Assembly: GCA_002698365.1 (NCBI GenBank)
Contig: NZWM01000047.1
Coordinates: 2,390-36,801, forward strand
Direction: 5' to 3'
Source: Flavobacteriales bacterium
GTDB taxonomy: Bacteria > Bacteroidota > Bacteroidia > Flavobacteriales > TMED113
DNA: 34,412 nucleotides
Positions 16,855-25,981 of this stretch are shown here, piece after piece (positions within the stretch are counted from its first letter, which is position 1; every line of letters starts with the position of its first letter). The notes below the pieces were generated by a model. The model did no database searches and was not told the origin of the DNA. It was given only the letters and a program-made list of their open reading frames with translations. The position numbers and the translations under genes are program-made.

Positions 16855-17445
16855 CTATTGTTTCTTAGGATAGTATATCTTTTTAGCTTTTATATATTCT
16901 TGTACAAGTGGTGGTAAAGGCTGTTGTTGAACTTCATCGAATGAAAGTAATAGTGATGATCTAATAGATGTTGAAGATGTTGCAATTAAATCAGATTGAA
17001 GTACTGTCAAGCAAGTATTTGATTTTATAATTTTCTGATCTCTTGGATAGACAATAATTCGAAAATTATTTAAAATATAATCTGACTTATACCAATCACC
17101 ATTTACCAAGCTAATATAATTATCTGAGCCCATAATAATTTCAAAACCATAATGAGAATATTTGTCTTGTAAAAAAGATAATGTGTTTGCAGTATAATAG
17201 GGTGGGGGCAATTGTCGCTCTAAGTCTGATACAATAATTTTTTTTTTATTACCAACTCCGAGTTTAACCATCTGCAGTCTATCATCAAAGGAAGCAATCA
17301 CTTGCCCCTTCTTAAAAGGACTTTCAGGTGTAACAATAAACCAAATTTGATCGAATAGAGAAAAATGTGAATTATTAATGATCTGTATATGACCATTGTG
17401 TATTGGGTCAAAACTACCGAAAAACAATCCGATTTTTTTCTTCAT
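16855..17445 (-). CDS. nadD: Nicotinate-nucleotide adenylyltransferase
   Basis: Adenylates nicotinate mononucleotide to deamido-NAD in NAD synthesis. 196 aa. The nucleotidyltransferase signature LFFGSFDPIHNGHIQI with the HxGH motif is at the N-terminus, and the C-terminal TSSTSIRSSL corresponds to the family's ISxTxIR motif. Also visible are PESPFKK and MGSDNYISLVNGDWY. It overlaps gmk by 4 bp (ATGA arrangement), so the two are translationally coupled. yicC-gmk-nadD is a conserved Flavobacteriales run. Confidence 0.95.
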   Translation of the reverse strand: MKKKIGLFFGSFDPIHNGHIQIINNSHFSLFDQIWFIVTPESPFKKGQVIASFDDRLQMVKLGVGNKKKIIVSDLERQLPPPYYTANTLSFLQDKYSHYGFEIIMGSDNYISLVNGDWYKSDYILNNFRIIVYPRDQKIIKSNTCLTVLQSDLIATSSTSIRSSLLLSFDEVQQQPLPPLVQEYIKAKKIYYPKKQ

Positions 17446-18017
17446 AAGAATAAAAAGGATTTAACATAATTATATATTTCTGATTTAGCAATTGATAAAT
17501 CATCATTGACTAGCTCCCAATCCATTTTATCAGAGAACATCATCTCCACTCCCATTTTTTCAATTCTTAAAAGTAAGTTTTTATTTGATTCTGTTTTTCT
17601 TTGAATCAATCTTTTTTTTACGACTTCAATTGAAGGAGGTTGAATAAAAATTGTCCGAGCTTTATCTTTAAAATATTGCTTTATGGACAGAGCTCCCTTA
17701 ACGTCTACATCAAATAAAATATTTTTACCACTGCCCAGAAGATCTTGTGTTGAAGATTTCAGTGTACCATAAAAATGGTCTGGATAAACTTCCTCCCACT
17801 CCAAAAATTCATTCATTTTTATTTTTTCCTTAAACTGATTTAGAGATAAAAAAACATATTGCTCACCTTCTTTTTCCATTGGTCGTTTTAAGCGGCTAGA
17901 TGCAGATATTGAAAAAGCCAGATTTAAATCCTTTTTAGAAAGTAAATGATTAACCAAAGTTGTTTTTCCTGAACCACTGGTTCCACATACAACAATAATT
18001 TTGCCGTCTTTTTTCAT
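17442..18017 (-). CDS. gmk: Guanylate kinase
   Basis: Phosphorylates GMP/dGMP to the diphosphates. 191 aa. P-loop GTSGSGKTTLVNHLL near residue 12, the GMP-binding region SISASSRLKRPMEKEGEQYVFL near 37-58, NEFLEWEEVYPDHFYGT and the Walker-B-like NILFDVDVKGALSIK near 100 are all present. The P-loop TSGSGKTT varies slightly from the usual PSGAGKGT. It overlaps yicC by 1 bp (TAATG) and nadD by 4 bp. Confidence 0.96.
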   Translation of the reverse strand: MKKDGKIIVVCGTSGSGKTTLVNHLLSKKDLNLAFSISASSRLKRPMEKEGEQYVFLSLNQFKEKIKMNEFLEWEEVYPDHFYGTLKSSTQDLLGSGKNILFDVDVKGALSIKQYFKDKARTIFIQPPSIEVVKKRLIQRKTESNKNLLLRIEKMGVEMMFSDKMDWELVNDDLSIAKSEIYNYVKSFLFL

Positions 18018-18877
18018 TATAAAATATTTTGAAGTTGTTCTTTTGTTTTATCAATGTCTTCTTTCATTTGAACAACAATTTTTTGTATTTCAAAATGATG
18101 AGCCTTTGAACCGATTGTGTTAATTTCTCTTAAAATCTCTTGCGACAAAAAGTTTAATTTCCGGCCTACTATTTTTTCGGATTTTAATATCTCAAGAAAA
18201 AAATCACAATGATACTTTAACCTTACACGCTCTTCGGTAATATCATGTTTTTCAAAATAATAAATCATTTCCGACTCTAATCTTCCGGGATTATACTCCA
18301 CATCTTTTGAAATAGATTGGAGTTGGTCTAGAATTTTTTGTTTTTTTATTCTTGTTCTTTGCTGTTCTAATTGAACCAATCTTTTGGACTGTGTTAAAAT
18401 ATTATTAATATATTTTTTTATTGATTTTGCCATCTGACGACCCTCTTTTTCTCTATATTTCACTATTTCTGAAACCACTCCATTAATAATTTTTAAAAAA
18501 TCTTTTTTCAAAGATGCTGTCATATTAAAATACTTGGAGGTAAAAACATCCGGCAAAGAAATAGCAGCATTAAGTAATTGTGTAGGATCAGATTCAGGAG
18601 AAATTTTTTTCAAAATTTTTATATAACTTCTTACTTTTTTTTCATTTAAATCAACTGAATCATTTGTAGACAATTCTGAAAGTTTTATATCTATCTTTCC
18701 ACGAACTAATTTTGAGGTCAATATTTTTTTAATATCTGGTTCTAGATCCAATAAATAACGTGGTGTTTTAATAGACATATCCAGTCCCTTGTTGCTATTT
18801 AATGATCTTATCAAAACAAAGAAACTGGTGTTGCGAATTTTAAAAACTTTTTTTGCATAACCTGTCATAGAAATCAT
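18017..18877 (-). CDS. yicC: YicC family endoribonuclease-like protein
   Basis: YicC in E. coli acts as an RNA endonuclease affecting small-RNA decay; the Bacteroidota version is assumed similar. I moved the start from the track's 18913 to the ATG at 18877, because the family begins with a short M-x-SMT-G/A-F/Y motif and MISMTGYAKK fits; the extra 12 residues (MYIVFILKYVCF) have no counterpart. Further features are an N-terminal YicC domain with SLNSNKGLDMSIKTPRYL and a C-terminal DUF1732 region with ITEERVRLKYHCDFF, GRKLNFLSQEILREINTIGSKA. 286 aa is normal. It is coupled to gmk by a 1-bp overlap. Confidence 0.92.
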   Translation of the reverse strand: MISMTGYAKKVFKIRNTSFFVLIRSLNSNKGLDMSIKTPRYLLDLEPDIKKILTSKLVRGKIDIKLSELSTNDSVDLNEKKVRSYIKILKKISPESDPTQLLNAAISLPDVFTSKYFNMTASLKKDFLKIINGVVSEIVKYREKEGRQMAKSIKKYINNILTQSKRLVQLEQQRTRIKKQKILDQLQSISKDVEYNPGRLESEMIYYFEKHDITEERVRLKYHCDFFLEILKSEKIVGRKLNFLSQEILREINTIGSKAHHFEIQKIVVQMKEDIDKTKEQLQNIL

Positions 18878-18922
18878 AAAACACACGTATTTTAATATAA
18901 ATACAATATACAAAAGAGTATT

Positions 18923-19798
18923 TTATATTTTTTCTCTTTTGATTACAAAATATACACCAATGAATATAAATAGTGCTGATGTGATTTTAATAAAGGTTAA
19001 CGCATCTTTACCAAAAAAAATAGAAAATGCTGTGGCTAATAGAGGTTGCAAATAAATATAAAATGCAACTGTTGATGGTCGAAGTCTACTAATGGCATAT
19101 ATGTTGAAAAAATATGCTACACATGTAGTAAAAATAATTACAAATAATAATTTCAGAACAATATCAATAGGCATAAGAGAAAATTTAACATCTGAAACAT
19201 CTGTAAAGGCTATTGGAAAAACAATAATAAACCCAACTAAAAAAATTGTTTTTAATATTGTAATTGGGTGATACTTCTTCATCATAGATTTAATTAAAAT
19301 TAAATATAAAGCATAAGAAACCGCATTGAAAAATATCAACAAATCGCCAATGTTCACACTTAAAGAAAAAGACCCATTAGTAATAAGAAAGCCTGCTCCA
19401 AATAACCCAAACAACACTCCAACAAATCTTTTCAAAGTGCGTTCTTTTTTTTCTAAAAAACAAGATATTAAGTATACTATTAAAGGTGTCGTAATCATAA
19501 TTAATGAAGCATTAATCGGGGTTGTAATATTCAATCCTTCAAAAAAACACAACATGTTAATTACTACGCCAAAAATAGCACATATTATAATATAGAATAA
19601 ATCAGTTTTTTGGATTTTTTCTTTTACGAAAAATGAATGAATAATAAAAAATATGAGGCTAGCTCCAAAAACTCTTAACAGTATGAAACCGGTAGGAGTG
19701 ATATAATCTGGCATCACGTCTTTAGCAAAAAGATAATTAATTGCATATATAGTATTAGCTAAAAATAATGCAATATGTGGAAGTATAATTCTTGTCAT
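18923..19798 (-). CDS. EamA/DMT-family transporter
   Basis: 291 aa with ten predicted membrane segments arranged as two five-TM EamA repeats, the drug/metabolite transporter fold. Motifs include FLANTIYAINYLFAKDVMPDYI at the start, LRVFGASLIFF, and in the second half GDLLIFFNAVSYALYLILIKSM and LRPSTVAFYIYLQPLLATAFS, which are characteristic of the superfamily's repeat halves. The substrate cannot be told; relatives export amino acids or metabolites. It is 45 bp upstream of yicC and may be the first gene of the yicC-gmk-nadD transcript. Confidence 0.9.
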   Translation of the reverse strand: MTRIILPHIALFLANTIYAINYLFAKDVMPDYITPTGFILLRVFGASLIFFIIHSFFVKEKIQKTDLFYIIICAIFGVVINMLCFFEGLNITTPINASLIMITTPLIVYLISCFLEKKERTLKRFVGVLFGLFGAGFLITNGSFSLSVNIGDLLIFFNAVSYALYLILIKSMMKKYHPITILKTIFLVGFIIVFPIAFTDVSDVKFSLMPIDIVLKLLFVIIFTTCVAYFFNIYAISRLRPSTVAFYIYLQPLLATAFSIFFGKDALTFIKITSALFIFIGVYFVIKREKI

Positions 19799-19824
19799 TT
19801 AATATAATAACAATTAGTTTTTTC

Positions 19825-19832
19825 TAAATTTG
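19825..19832 (+). promoter_or_regulatory. Candidate -7 element for the cystathionine synthase/lyase gene
   Basis: TAAATTTG matches TAnnTTTG 18 bp before the ATG at 19851. No TTG at the expected -33 spacing. Confidence 0.35.
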
Positions 19833-19850
19833 ATTAAAAAATAATTTAAC

Positions 19851-21005
19851 ATGAAATTTGGAACAAAAGTTATTCATTCTGGTCTTCAAACTGACCCTGC
19901 AACTGGTGCAATCATTACACCAATATATCAAACATCAACCTATGTGCAAAAAAAACCTGGGGAAAATATGGGGTTTGAATATTCTAGAACAAAAAATCCA
20001 ACCAGAAGTGCTCTTGAAAAAAGTATTGCAGCACTAGAAAATGGAAAATTTGCAATATGTTATTCGAGTGGGATGGGGGCAGCAGATGCAATAATTAAAT
20101 TATTGAAACCTGGCAATACCATCATTTCTAATAATGATATTTATGGTGGAACTTACAGAATGTTTGAAAAAGTGTTTTCAAATTTTGGACTAAATTTTAA
20201 ATACACTGACTTAACAAATACTACCAACCTTAATAGTTTAATATCCGAAGACACAAAACTTATCTGGATTGAAACTCCTTCAAATCCATTAATGAATATT
20301 ATTGATATTGGTGCCATAAAAGAAGTGGTAAAACACCGAAAGGATATTTTACTTGTCGTAGATAACACATTTGCCACACCTGTTCTTCAAACCCCATTAG
20401 ATTTAGGAGCAGATATAGTACTGCACTCGGCAACCAAATATTTAGGTGGCCACTCGGATCTCATTATGGGTGCATTAATTATAAATAATTCCGAACTCTA
20501 TGATCAGCTTTTCCTAATCACTAAAAGTTGTGGAGCTGTACCGGGTCCCATGGATTGTTTCTTAGCTCTTAGAGGTATCAAAACATTAGATGTAAGAATG
20601 GCTAAGCATTGTCAAAATGCAATTAAAATAAATGAATTTTTATCATCCATTGAGATGGTTGACAGAATTTATTGGCCCGGCAGAGAATCACATAAAAATC
20701 ATAAAATAGCAAAAAAACAAATGAGAAAATTTGGCGGCATGCTATCATTTACACTGAAAAACAATTCTTTTGAAGATGCTATTACTATAATTTCAAATAC
20801 AAAATTATTTAAATTAGCTGAATCATTAGGTGGGGTGGAATCACTAATATCTCATCCTGCATCTATGACGCATGCAAGTATTCCAAAAGAAGAAAGAGAA
20901 AAAAATAATTTATCTGATTCTTTAATTAGGATAAGTATAGGTATAGAAGATGCTGAAGATTTAATAAATGACTTAAAACAAGCATTTAATGGCGCAAAAA
21001 GATAA
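19851..21005 (+). CDS. Cystathionine gamma-synthase/gamma-lyase type PLP enzyme
   Basis: Cys/Met metabolism PLP-dependent enzyme, 384 aa. Signature pieces: [86 protein letters not shown], the PLP-lysine in [19 protein letters not shown] near 200, and the C-terminal [21 protein letters not shown]. The sequence cannot settle whether it is cystathionine gamma-synthase (metB) or gamma-lyase (mccB), as flavobacterial members are annotated as both. It stands alone with a candidate promoter; a 288-bp gap follows. Confidence 0.93.
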   Translation: MKFGTKVIHSGLQTDPATGAIITPIYQTSTYVQKKPGENMGFEYSRTKNPTRSALEKSIAALENGKFAICYSSGMGAADAIIKLLKPGNTIISNNDIYGGTYRMFEKVFSNFGLNFKYTDLTNTTNLNSLISEDTKLIWIETPSNPLMNIIDIGAIKEVVKHRKDILLVVDNTFATPVLQTPLDLGADIVLHSATKYLGGHSDLIMGALIINNSELYDQLFLITKSCGAVPGPMDCFLALRGIKTLDVRMAKHCQNAIKINEFLSSIEMVDRIYWPGRESHKNHKIAKKQMRKFGGMLSFTLKNNSFEDAITIISNTKLFKLAESLGGVESLISHPASMTHASIPKEEREKNNLSDSLIRISIGIEDAEDLINDLKQAFNGAKR

Positions 21006-21293
21006 AATTAATTGAAATTCAACATTACAACAAAAAACAGGACCTATACGAGCACCTTTTGCTTCTCAAAACACTGAGCATAAGTCTTTTAGGCTTCTTA
21101 TTATTCAATAAACAATACAATGTTAATAACATCATGTGATTTATGATAAAAAAAAGACATTAACAGATTTAGATCTTCAAAAAGATAAAAATATTATCTA
21201 ATTCCAAATAGGAGACCAATTATGAAAAATTATTTGGAAGTAATTAGCAATCATACTTAAATTTGGCCTTGTAATAACTAAAAAATTTTTGTT
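21006..21293. other. 288-bp intergenic region before the first small membrane protein gene
   Basis: No convincing gene. It contains AGGAGA (21210-21215) and an ATG at 21222 opening a 12-codon frame (MKNYLEVISNHT) whose codons overlap the promoter at 21234-21265, so it is unlikely to be a leader peptide of the next gene. The rest is AT-rich and featureless to me. Confidence 0.4.
21234..21265 (+). promoter_or_regulatory. Consensus-like Bacteroidota promoter for the 74-aa membrane protein
   Basis: TTG at 21234-21236, a 21-bp spacer, and TAAATTTG at 21258-21265 match the flavobacterial TTG / TAnnTTTG pair. The predicted transcription start, about 21271, gives a leader of about 23 nt before ATG 21294. 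It is the best promoter match I found in the window. Confidence 0.55.
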
Positions 21294-21518
21294 ATGAATA
21301 ATGCGTTTAAAAATTTAGGTGATTTCATTGGTGGCTTAACTGGCTTACTAATGTCTTTAATTGGTTTAGCAATTATTGCTGAAATTGCAGGTTTGGGCTT
21401 TTTGCCTGACGGTGGTGTTATCGGTTCTATCCAAGGATATGTTTCTGATTTTGCTAACGGAGGATTTGCAGGTTTAGTAACGTTACTTGTAATATTAGGA
21501 CTTGCTAAAATGAAATAA
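21294..21518 (+). CDS. Small two-TM membrane protein, unknown function
   Basis: 74 aa, Gly-rich and hydrophobic, no family recognised. A short amphipathic start (MNNAFKNLGDFIGG) is followed by a first span (about 16-35, LTGLLMSLIGLAIIAEIAGL), a loop FLPDGGVIGSIQGYVSDFANG, a second span (about 57-70, FAGLVTLLVILGL) and a short basic end AKMK. The layout (N-terminal helix, TM, Gly/Asp loop, TM, Lys tail) is the same as in the next gene. It is bracketed by a consensus-like promoter and a strong intrinsic terminator, so it is probably a well-expressed single-gene unit. Possible roles such as holin-like, regulator-peptide or membrane-scaffold protein are guesses. Confidence 0.75.
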   Translation: MNNAFKNLGDFIGGLTGLLMSLIGLAIIAEIAGLGFLPDGGVIGSIQGYVSDFANGGFAGLVTLLVILGLAKMK

Positions 21519-21535
21519 TTACCTGTTTGGATAAG

Positions 21536-21563
21536 AAAAGCCCGCAGTTGCGGGCTTTTTTTT
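21536..21563 (+). terminator. Rho-independent terminator
   Basis: AAAAGCCCGC, a 4-nt AGTT loop, then GCGGGCTTTT and further Ts (eight in all): a GC-rich stem of 10 pairs followed by a T-run, 18 bp after the 74-aa gene's stop. It is the only textbook terminator in the window. Confidence 0.93.
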
Positions 21564-21606
21564 ATTTAAAAGAGAAAAACAAATCAACCTAACCAATATA
21601 ATTCAC

Positions 21607-21819
21607 ATGAAAAATATTTATCAAAAAATCAAAGATATTATTACTCAAGCTCTTGACATAGCTGTCCCATTTTTATGCTTGGCTTTAGTAACGCAAGTAA
21701 TGGTGGGAGGAAAATTGGGTAGCTGGGATCCTGTAGGGAACCTAAAATCATTTGGTGCTGAAACTATCATTGGCATAGCAGCTATATTAATATTATATCA
21801 CTATATACAAAAAAAATAA
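21607..21819 (+). CDS. Small two-TM membrane protein, unknown function
   Basis: 70 aa. A charged amphipathic start (MKNIYQKIKDIITQ) leads to a first span (about 17-33, LDIAVPFLCLALVTQVMVGG), a loop KLGSWDPVGNLKSFGAET, a second span (about 52-66, IIGIAAILILYHYI) and a basic tail QKK. Length, topology and order of elements parallel the preceding 74-aa protein, suggesting distant paralogy, although residue identity is low. It begins 44 bp after the terminator, so it needs its own promoter; none is clear. It meets convergent polA with 5 bp between. Confidence 0.7.
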   Translation: MKNIYQKIKDIITQALDIAVPFLCLALVTQVMVGGKLGSWDPVGNLKSFGAETIIGIAAILILYHYIQKK

Positions 21820-21824
21820 CACTG

Positions 21825-24533
21825 TTAATGAGCTTCTAGCCAATTTTGACCAAATCCAATATCTACCTTAAGGGGAACGCTCGTTGGATATACATTTTCC
21901 ATATTTCTTTTTACAATCTCCTTCACAATATCTTGTTCAGAAGAATAAACATCAAATACTAATTCATCGTGTACCTGCAAAACCATTTTAGATTTTAATT
22001 CCATATTATGGAATTCCTTGTGAATTTTAATCATGGCTAATTTAATCATATCTGCGGCCGAACCCTGTATCGGCATATTAACTGCATTTCGTTCATCATG
22101 TCCTCTTATAAAAGAATTTCTGGAATTTATATTTCTTAAATATCTTTTTCTACCTAAAATTGTTTCCACATATCCATGCTCTTTAGCAAAAGAAATTTGA
22201 TTATTAATGAATGATTTTAATTTGGGATATGTTTTAAAATAAGTCTCAATTAAATCTGCTGCTTGTTTTCTATTTAAACTACTTTGTTCACTTAATCCAA
22301 ATGCTGACACACCATAAATAATGCCAAAATTAACTACTTTAGCATTTGATCTCATTTCTTGCGTAACTTCAGATAATTTGACCTGGAAAACTTTTGAGGC
22401 AGTGGCAGTATGTATATCCTCATTGTTTAAAAATGCATCAATCATATTATCCTCCTTACTAAATTCTGCAATTAGCCTTAATTCAATTTGTGAATAATCG
22501 GCACACATTAAAATGTGATCTTTCGATGGGATGAAAGCCCTACGAACATCTTTTCCAGACTGTCTTCTAATTGGGATATTTTGGAGATTTGGATTACTAG
22601 AACTTAAGCGACCTGTGCTAGCTACAGTTTGATTAAAAGTAGTGTGTATTTTCCCATCTAAAGAACTAATTAACAATGGAAGAGCATTAACATAAGTAGA
22701 TAATAACTTGTTGTATGTCCTAAATAATAAAATAGAATCTATAATAGGATGACGGCCTTTTAATTTGATTAGTTCTTGCTCTCCTGTTGCAAACTGTCCA
22801 GATTTAGTTTTTTTAGGCTTCTCCGACAATTTCATTTTATTAAATAATATATCACCTAATTGTTTTGGTGATCCAATATTAAATTTTTCAGATGCAAAAT
22901 CATATATATGACTCTCTAATTTCTGTATTTCTTGATTTAAAACATTAGAGTATTGATTCAATAAATTTGTATCTAAAGATATGCCAGCCTGTTCCATGTC
23001 ACATAAAACATGGACTAGTGGAAGCTCAATGTTATAAAATAAGTTGATGAAATTATTTTGTTGTAACAATAAATTTTGTTGACTTTTAATTTTCATTAAA
23101 ACACTTACACCCTCTATTAAATATGATATCTTATCTTTTTCTATGGAGATGTTTAATAAATCCAAATTTATCGTATCTAAATTATATTTTTGAATGAGTG
23201 TTGGGAAACTTCTATTAGAGTCTGGATGTATTAAATAATCTGCAATACTAATGTCAAAATATGTTCCAGCACACAATATATTATCTTGAGATAAAAGGTG
23301 TCTGATTTTTTTGGAATCTAAAAAATTTTTATCAATAATTTCAGAATTAAAGATAGTAGTGAATTCCCTCAAGACTGTCGACAATGATAATGAATTATTG
23401 AAAATAATGTAAAAAATACTATCTAACGAATCCGAAAAAGACATCCCAACTAAATTATCTTTATCACTAGCAAGAAAAAAAGTAAGTTCTTTTTTTGTAC
23501 TCATCTTTTTTATTACATCTTTTAATTCCGACAAACTAGAAATACGATGCCCTTTTTCAATAATGGAATTTGTCAAAACCGTATCAACAGCAAACATATC
23601 TAATTGAATGGAATTAGATGATGCTTGTGCTGTTCTGTTATTACTGGAAAACTTTCTGCTTATTCTTTCATAAATTCTTCTAAACTCTAACGCATCGAAA
23701 ATTTTTTTCAACTCAATTAAATTTGGAGTATTACACTTTAAGATAGATACGTCTAATTGAATTGGGACATCAGTAATGATGGTCGCTAATTTTTTAGATA
23801 AAAAAGCTGATTCTTTACCATTCTCAACTTTTTCTTTTAATTTACCCTCTAATTCTTGAACTGAAGTGTATAAATTTTCTATAGAACCATAAGTTTTCAG
23901 TAGTTTGGATGCCGTCTTGGGCCCAACTCCAGCAATACCTGGAATATTATCGACTGAATCACCAACCATGCCTAAAAAATCTATCACTTGATTAGTATTT
24001 TTAACATCAAATTTTTCACAAACTTTTTTTACATCCCATATTTCATTGGGATTGCCTCGATTACCTGGACGAAACATGAATATTTTCTCAGAGACTAATT
24101 GAGCAAAATCTTTATCTGGTGTCAACATGTATGTTTGGAAATTAATTTTTTCAGCCTGTTTTGCTAAAGTTCCTATAACATCATCCGCTTCAAATCCGTC
24201 TACAAATAAAATTGGAATATTAAATGCATTTAATATCTCCTTAATATATGGTATGGCTGTTGATATCCCCTCTGGCATTGCATCTCTATTAGCTTTATAT
24301 TCTACATACTCAACATGTCTATGGGTCTTCTGTGGAGTATCAAACACAACACCTAAGTGTGTGGGGTCCTCAGTATTAATTAAATCAAATAAAATATTTG
24401 TAAAACCATAAATGGCGGATGTATCAAATCCTTTAGAGGTTATTCTAGGGTTTTTTGAAAAAGCAAAGTAGGCTCTATATATTAGGGCATATGCATCAAT
24501 CAAAAATAACTTTTTATCTCCTTTACTAAGCAT
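21825..24533 (-). CDS. polA: DNA polymerase I with degenerate proofreading domain
   Basis: 902 aa. The N-terminal 5'-3' exonuclease domain (about 1-300) is intact: YKANRDAMPEG, EADDVIGTLAK, MLTPDKDFAQLV and the helix-hairpin-helix GDSVDNIPGIAGVGPKTA. The C-terminal polymerase domain (about 500-902) is intact: TGRLSSSNPNLQNIPIR, motif A CADYSQIELRLIAE, motif B NAKVVNFGIIYG and motif C LQVHDELVFDV. The middle 3'-5' exonuclease domain (about 320-500) keeps its fold-like spacing but lacks catalytic acids: where DTET is expected the protein reads FFLASDKDNLVGMSF; NxKYD is missing (KKIRHLLSQDN); and Yx3D is YLIEG. By analogy with Taq and Bst polymerases it should lack proofreading. Role: Okazaki-primer removal and repair. 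Confidence 0.96.
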   Translation of the reverse strand: MLSKGDKKLFLIDAYALIYRAYFAFSKNPRITSKGFDTSAIYGFTNILFDLINTEDPTHLGVVFDTPQKTHRHVEYVEYKANRDAMPEGISTAIPYIKEILNAFNIPILFVDGFEADDVIGTLAKQAEKINFQTYMLTPDKDFAQLVSEKIFMFRPGNRGNPNEIWDVKKVCEKFDVKNTNQVIDFLGMVGDSVDNIPGIAGVGPKTASKLLKTYGSIENLYTSVQELEGKLKEKVENGKESAFLSKKLATIITDVPIQLDVSILKCNTPNLIELKKIFDALEFRRIYERISRKFSSNNRTAQASSNSIQLDMFAVDTVLTNSIIEKGHRISSLSELKDVIKKMSTKKELTFFLASDKDNLVGMSFSDSLDSIFYIIFNNSLSLSTVLREFTTIFNSEIIDKNFLDSKKIRHLLSQDNILCAGTYFDISIADYLIHPDSNRSFPTLIQKYNLDTINLDLLNISIEKDKISYLIEGVSVLMKIKSQQNLLLQQNNFINLFYNIELPLVHVLCDMEQAGISLDTNLLNQYSNVLNQEIQKLESHIYDFASEKFNIGSPKQLGDILFNKMKLSEKPKKTKSGQFATGEQELIKLKGRHPIIDSILLFRTYNKLLSTYVNALPLLISSLDGKIHTTFNQTVASTGRLSSSNPNLQNIPIRRQSGKDVRRAFIPSKDHILMCADYSQIELRLIAEFSKEDNMIDAFLNNEDIHTATASKVFQVKLSEVTQEMRSNAKVVNFGIIYGVSAFGLSEQSSLNRKQAADLIETYFKTYPKLKSFINNQISFAKEHGYVETILGRKRYLRNINSRNSFIRGHDERNAVNMPIQGSAADMIKLAMIKIHKEFHNMELKSKMVLQVHDELVFDVYSSEQDIVKEIVKRNMENVYPTSVPLKVDIGFGQNWLEAH

Positions 24534-24596
24534 TCATCATATTATTCATTAAGTAAATGTAAACTATTTAATGAAAAATTAATTATTTTGAATACA

Positions 24597-25979
24597 ATGG
24601 ATTTTCAAAAAATTATTTCTTGGCTAAATAATCCGGTTCCAAATATTTCTATCACCTTATTTAGAACCGCATTTTCTTTTATTCTATTAATCCAAACATA
24701 TTATTTTATTAATAATGAATTTATTAAATACAATATTACTGAGCCATTTATGCTTTTTCCTTTTATTAATGGATTGGACCCCATGCCTGAAGTATATTTG
24801 ATTATTTTAAGCTATAGCATGCTTATCTCAAATATTGGAATGCTGTTTAATAAAACAGCAAGAATATCAACATTTTTTTTCCTCTGCTCCTTCACATATT
24901 TTTGGCTACTAGATAAAACATATTTTAACAATCATTATTACTTTATGTCTTTAATATGTTTTATCCTTCTTTTAGTTGAACATAAAAGTTCATTTAAAAA
25001 AATAGCCTATGTTAATAGATGGTCCCTTTTTGCTTTACAGGCAATGGTCCTTATTACATATTTAATTGCTGGGATTAACAAACTCAATCCATACTGGCTA
25101 ATAGACTTACAACCTATTGCTTTTATTTTAGAAAACAAGTGCGATGTGACTGAAAACACTTTTTTCATCAATCCTTTATTAATTATTTTAATAACATATG
25201 GTGGGTTATTGTTTGATTTATTCATCGGCTTTTTATTATTCTACAAACCAACAAAACCTTTAGCATTTATATTAATAATTGTGTTTAATATTATGAATCA
25301 CTTCTTGTTTCTAAATAACGGTGAAATTGGAGTTTTTCCGTTTATTATGATATCAACATTAATTCTTTTTATAGACCCAAAATACTTAACCAAGGTATTT
25401 ACAGGTACACAAGACATAAAGTATAAACATAAAAGCCCGCAATTATTAAAATATTGTATTACGGTGTTTTTAATAGTTCAAATAATTCTACCATTTCGAC
25501 ATATACTTTTTAAAGGATATGTTGATTACAATGGTATTGGGCAACGATTTTCTTGGAGAATGAAAAGTATGTGTAAAAATCCCACAACTGAAGGAATAAT
25601 TCAATTTTCTGTTTTTGAACAAAAAAGCAAAAAACAAATTGCTCATTTTCACTTATTAAATATGCAAGAACAATTTAAACAAAGTGGAATACATGAAAAT
25701 ATTTACTTAACTGAAAATCAAATAAAAAAATTATTATACTACCCTGACCTACTACCCATTTTTACAAAAAAAATAGAATCTATTATAAGTAATCACACTA
25801 AGGAAAATTACAATAAAAAATTAAAATTTAGAATATCGGCCAACTGTCACATTAAGTTTATGGAAAGACCCTCGCAAGCACTTATTAATACATCAATAGA
25901 TCTTACTGAGATGTCTGGGCTAAATACTAATAAATGGCTAAATAATTTAGAACAAAAACCATGGAGCGTTCAGCAATAA
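24597..25979 (+). CDS. HTTM-domain membrane protein (vitamin K-dependent gamma-carboxylase-like)
   Basis: 460 aa. The start is placed at ATG 24597, three codons inside the track ORF that uses TTG. The N-terminal half has several membrane helices (about 17-300) of the HTTM type, with the conserved NNHYYFMSLICF and a following basic LLVEHKSSFKK, as seen in vitamin K-dependent gamma-carboxylase homologues. The C-terminal ~160 residues are soluble, with RFSWRMKS. The family is related to eukaryotic gamma-glutamyl carboxylase, but the bacterial substrate is unknown, and I cannot verify catalytic Lys/His residues. It is convergent with the M28 peptidase (2 bp apart) and divergent from polA across a 63-bp gap. 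Confidence 0.85.
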   Translation: MDFQKIISWLNNPVPNISITLFRTAFSFILLIQTYYFINNEFIKYNITEPFMLFPFINGLDPMPEVYLIILSYSMLISNIGMLFNKTARISTFFFLCSFTYFWLLDKTYFNNHYYFMSLICFILLLVEHKSSFKKIAYVNRWSLFALQAMVLITYLIAGINKLNPYWLIDLQPIAFILENKCDVTENTFFINPLLIILITYGGLLFDLFIGFLLFYKPTKPLAFILIIVFNIMNHFLFLNNGEIGVFPFIMISTLILFIDPKYLTKVFTGTQDIKYKHKSPQLLKYCITVFLIVQIILPFRHILFKGYVDYNGIGQRFSWRMKSMCKNPTTEGIIQFSVFEQKSKKQIAHFHLLNMQEQFKQSGIHENIYLTENQIKKLLYYPDLLPIFTKKIESIISNHTKENYNKKLKFRISANCHIKFMERPSQALINTSIDLTEMSGLNTNKWLNNLEQKPWSVQQ

Positions 25980-25981
25980 TA

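Noticed and set aside
15170-21600. Decamer CTAACCAATA occurring in three intergenic gaps (near 15172, 16809, 21588)
   Set aside because: All three are intergenic, but positions relative to genes differ and the word is too short to exclude chance in AT-rich DNA.
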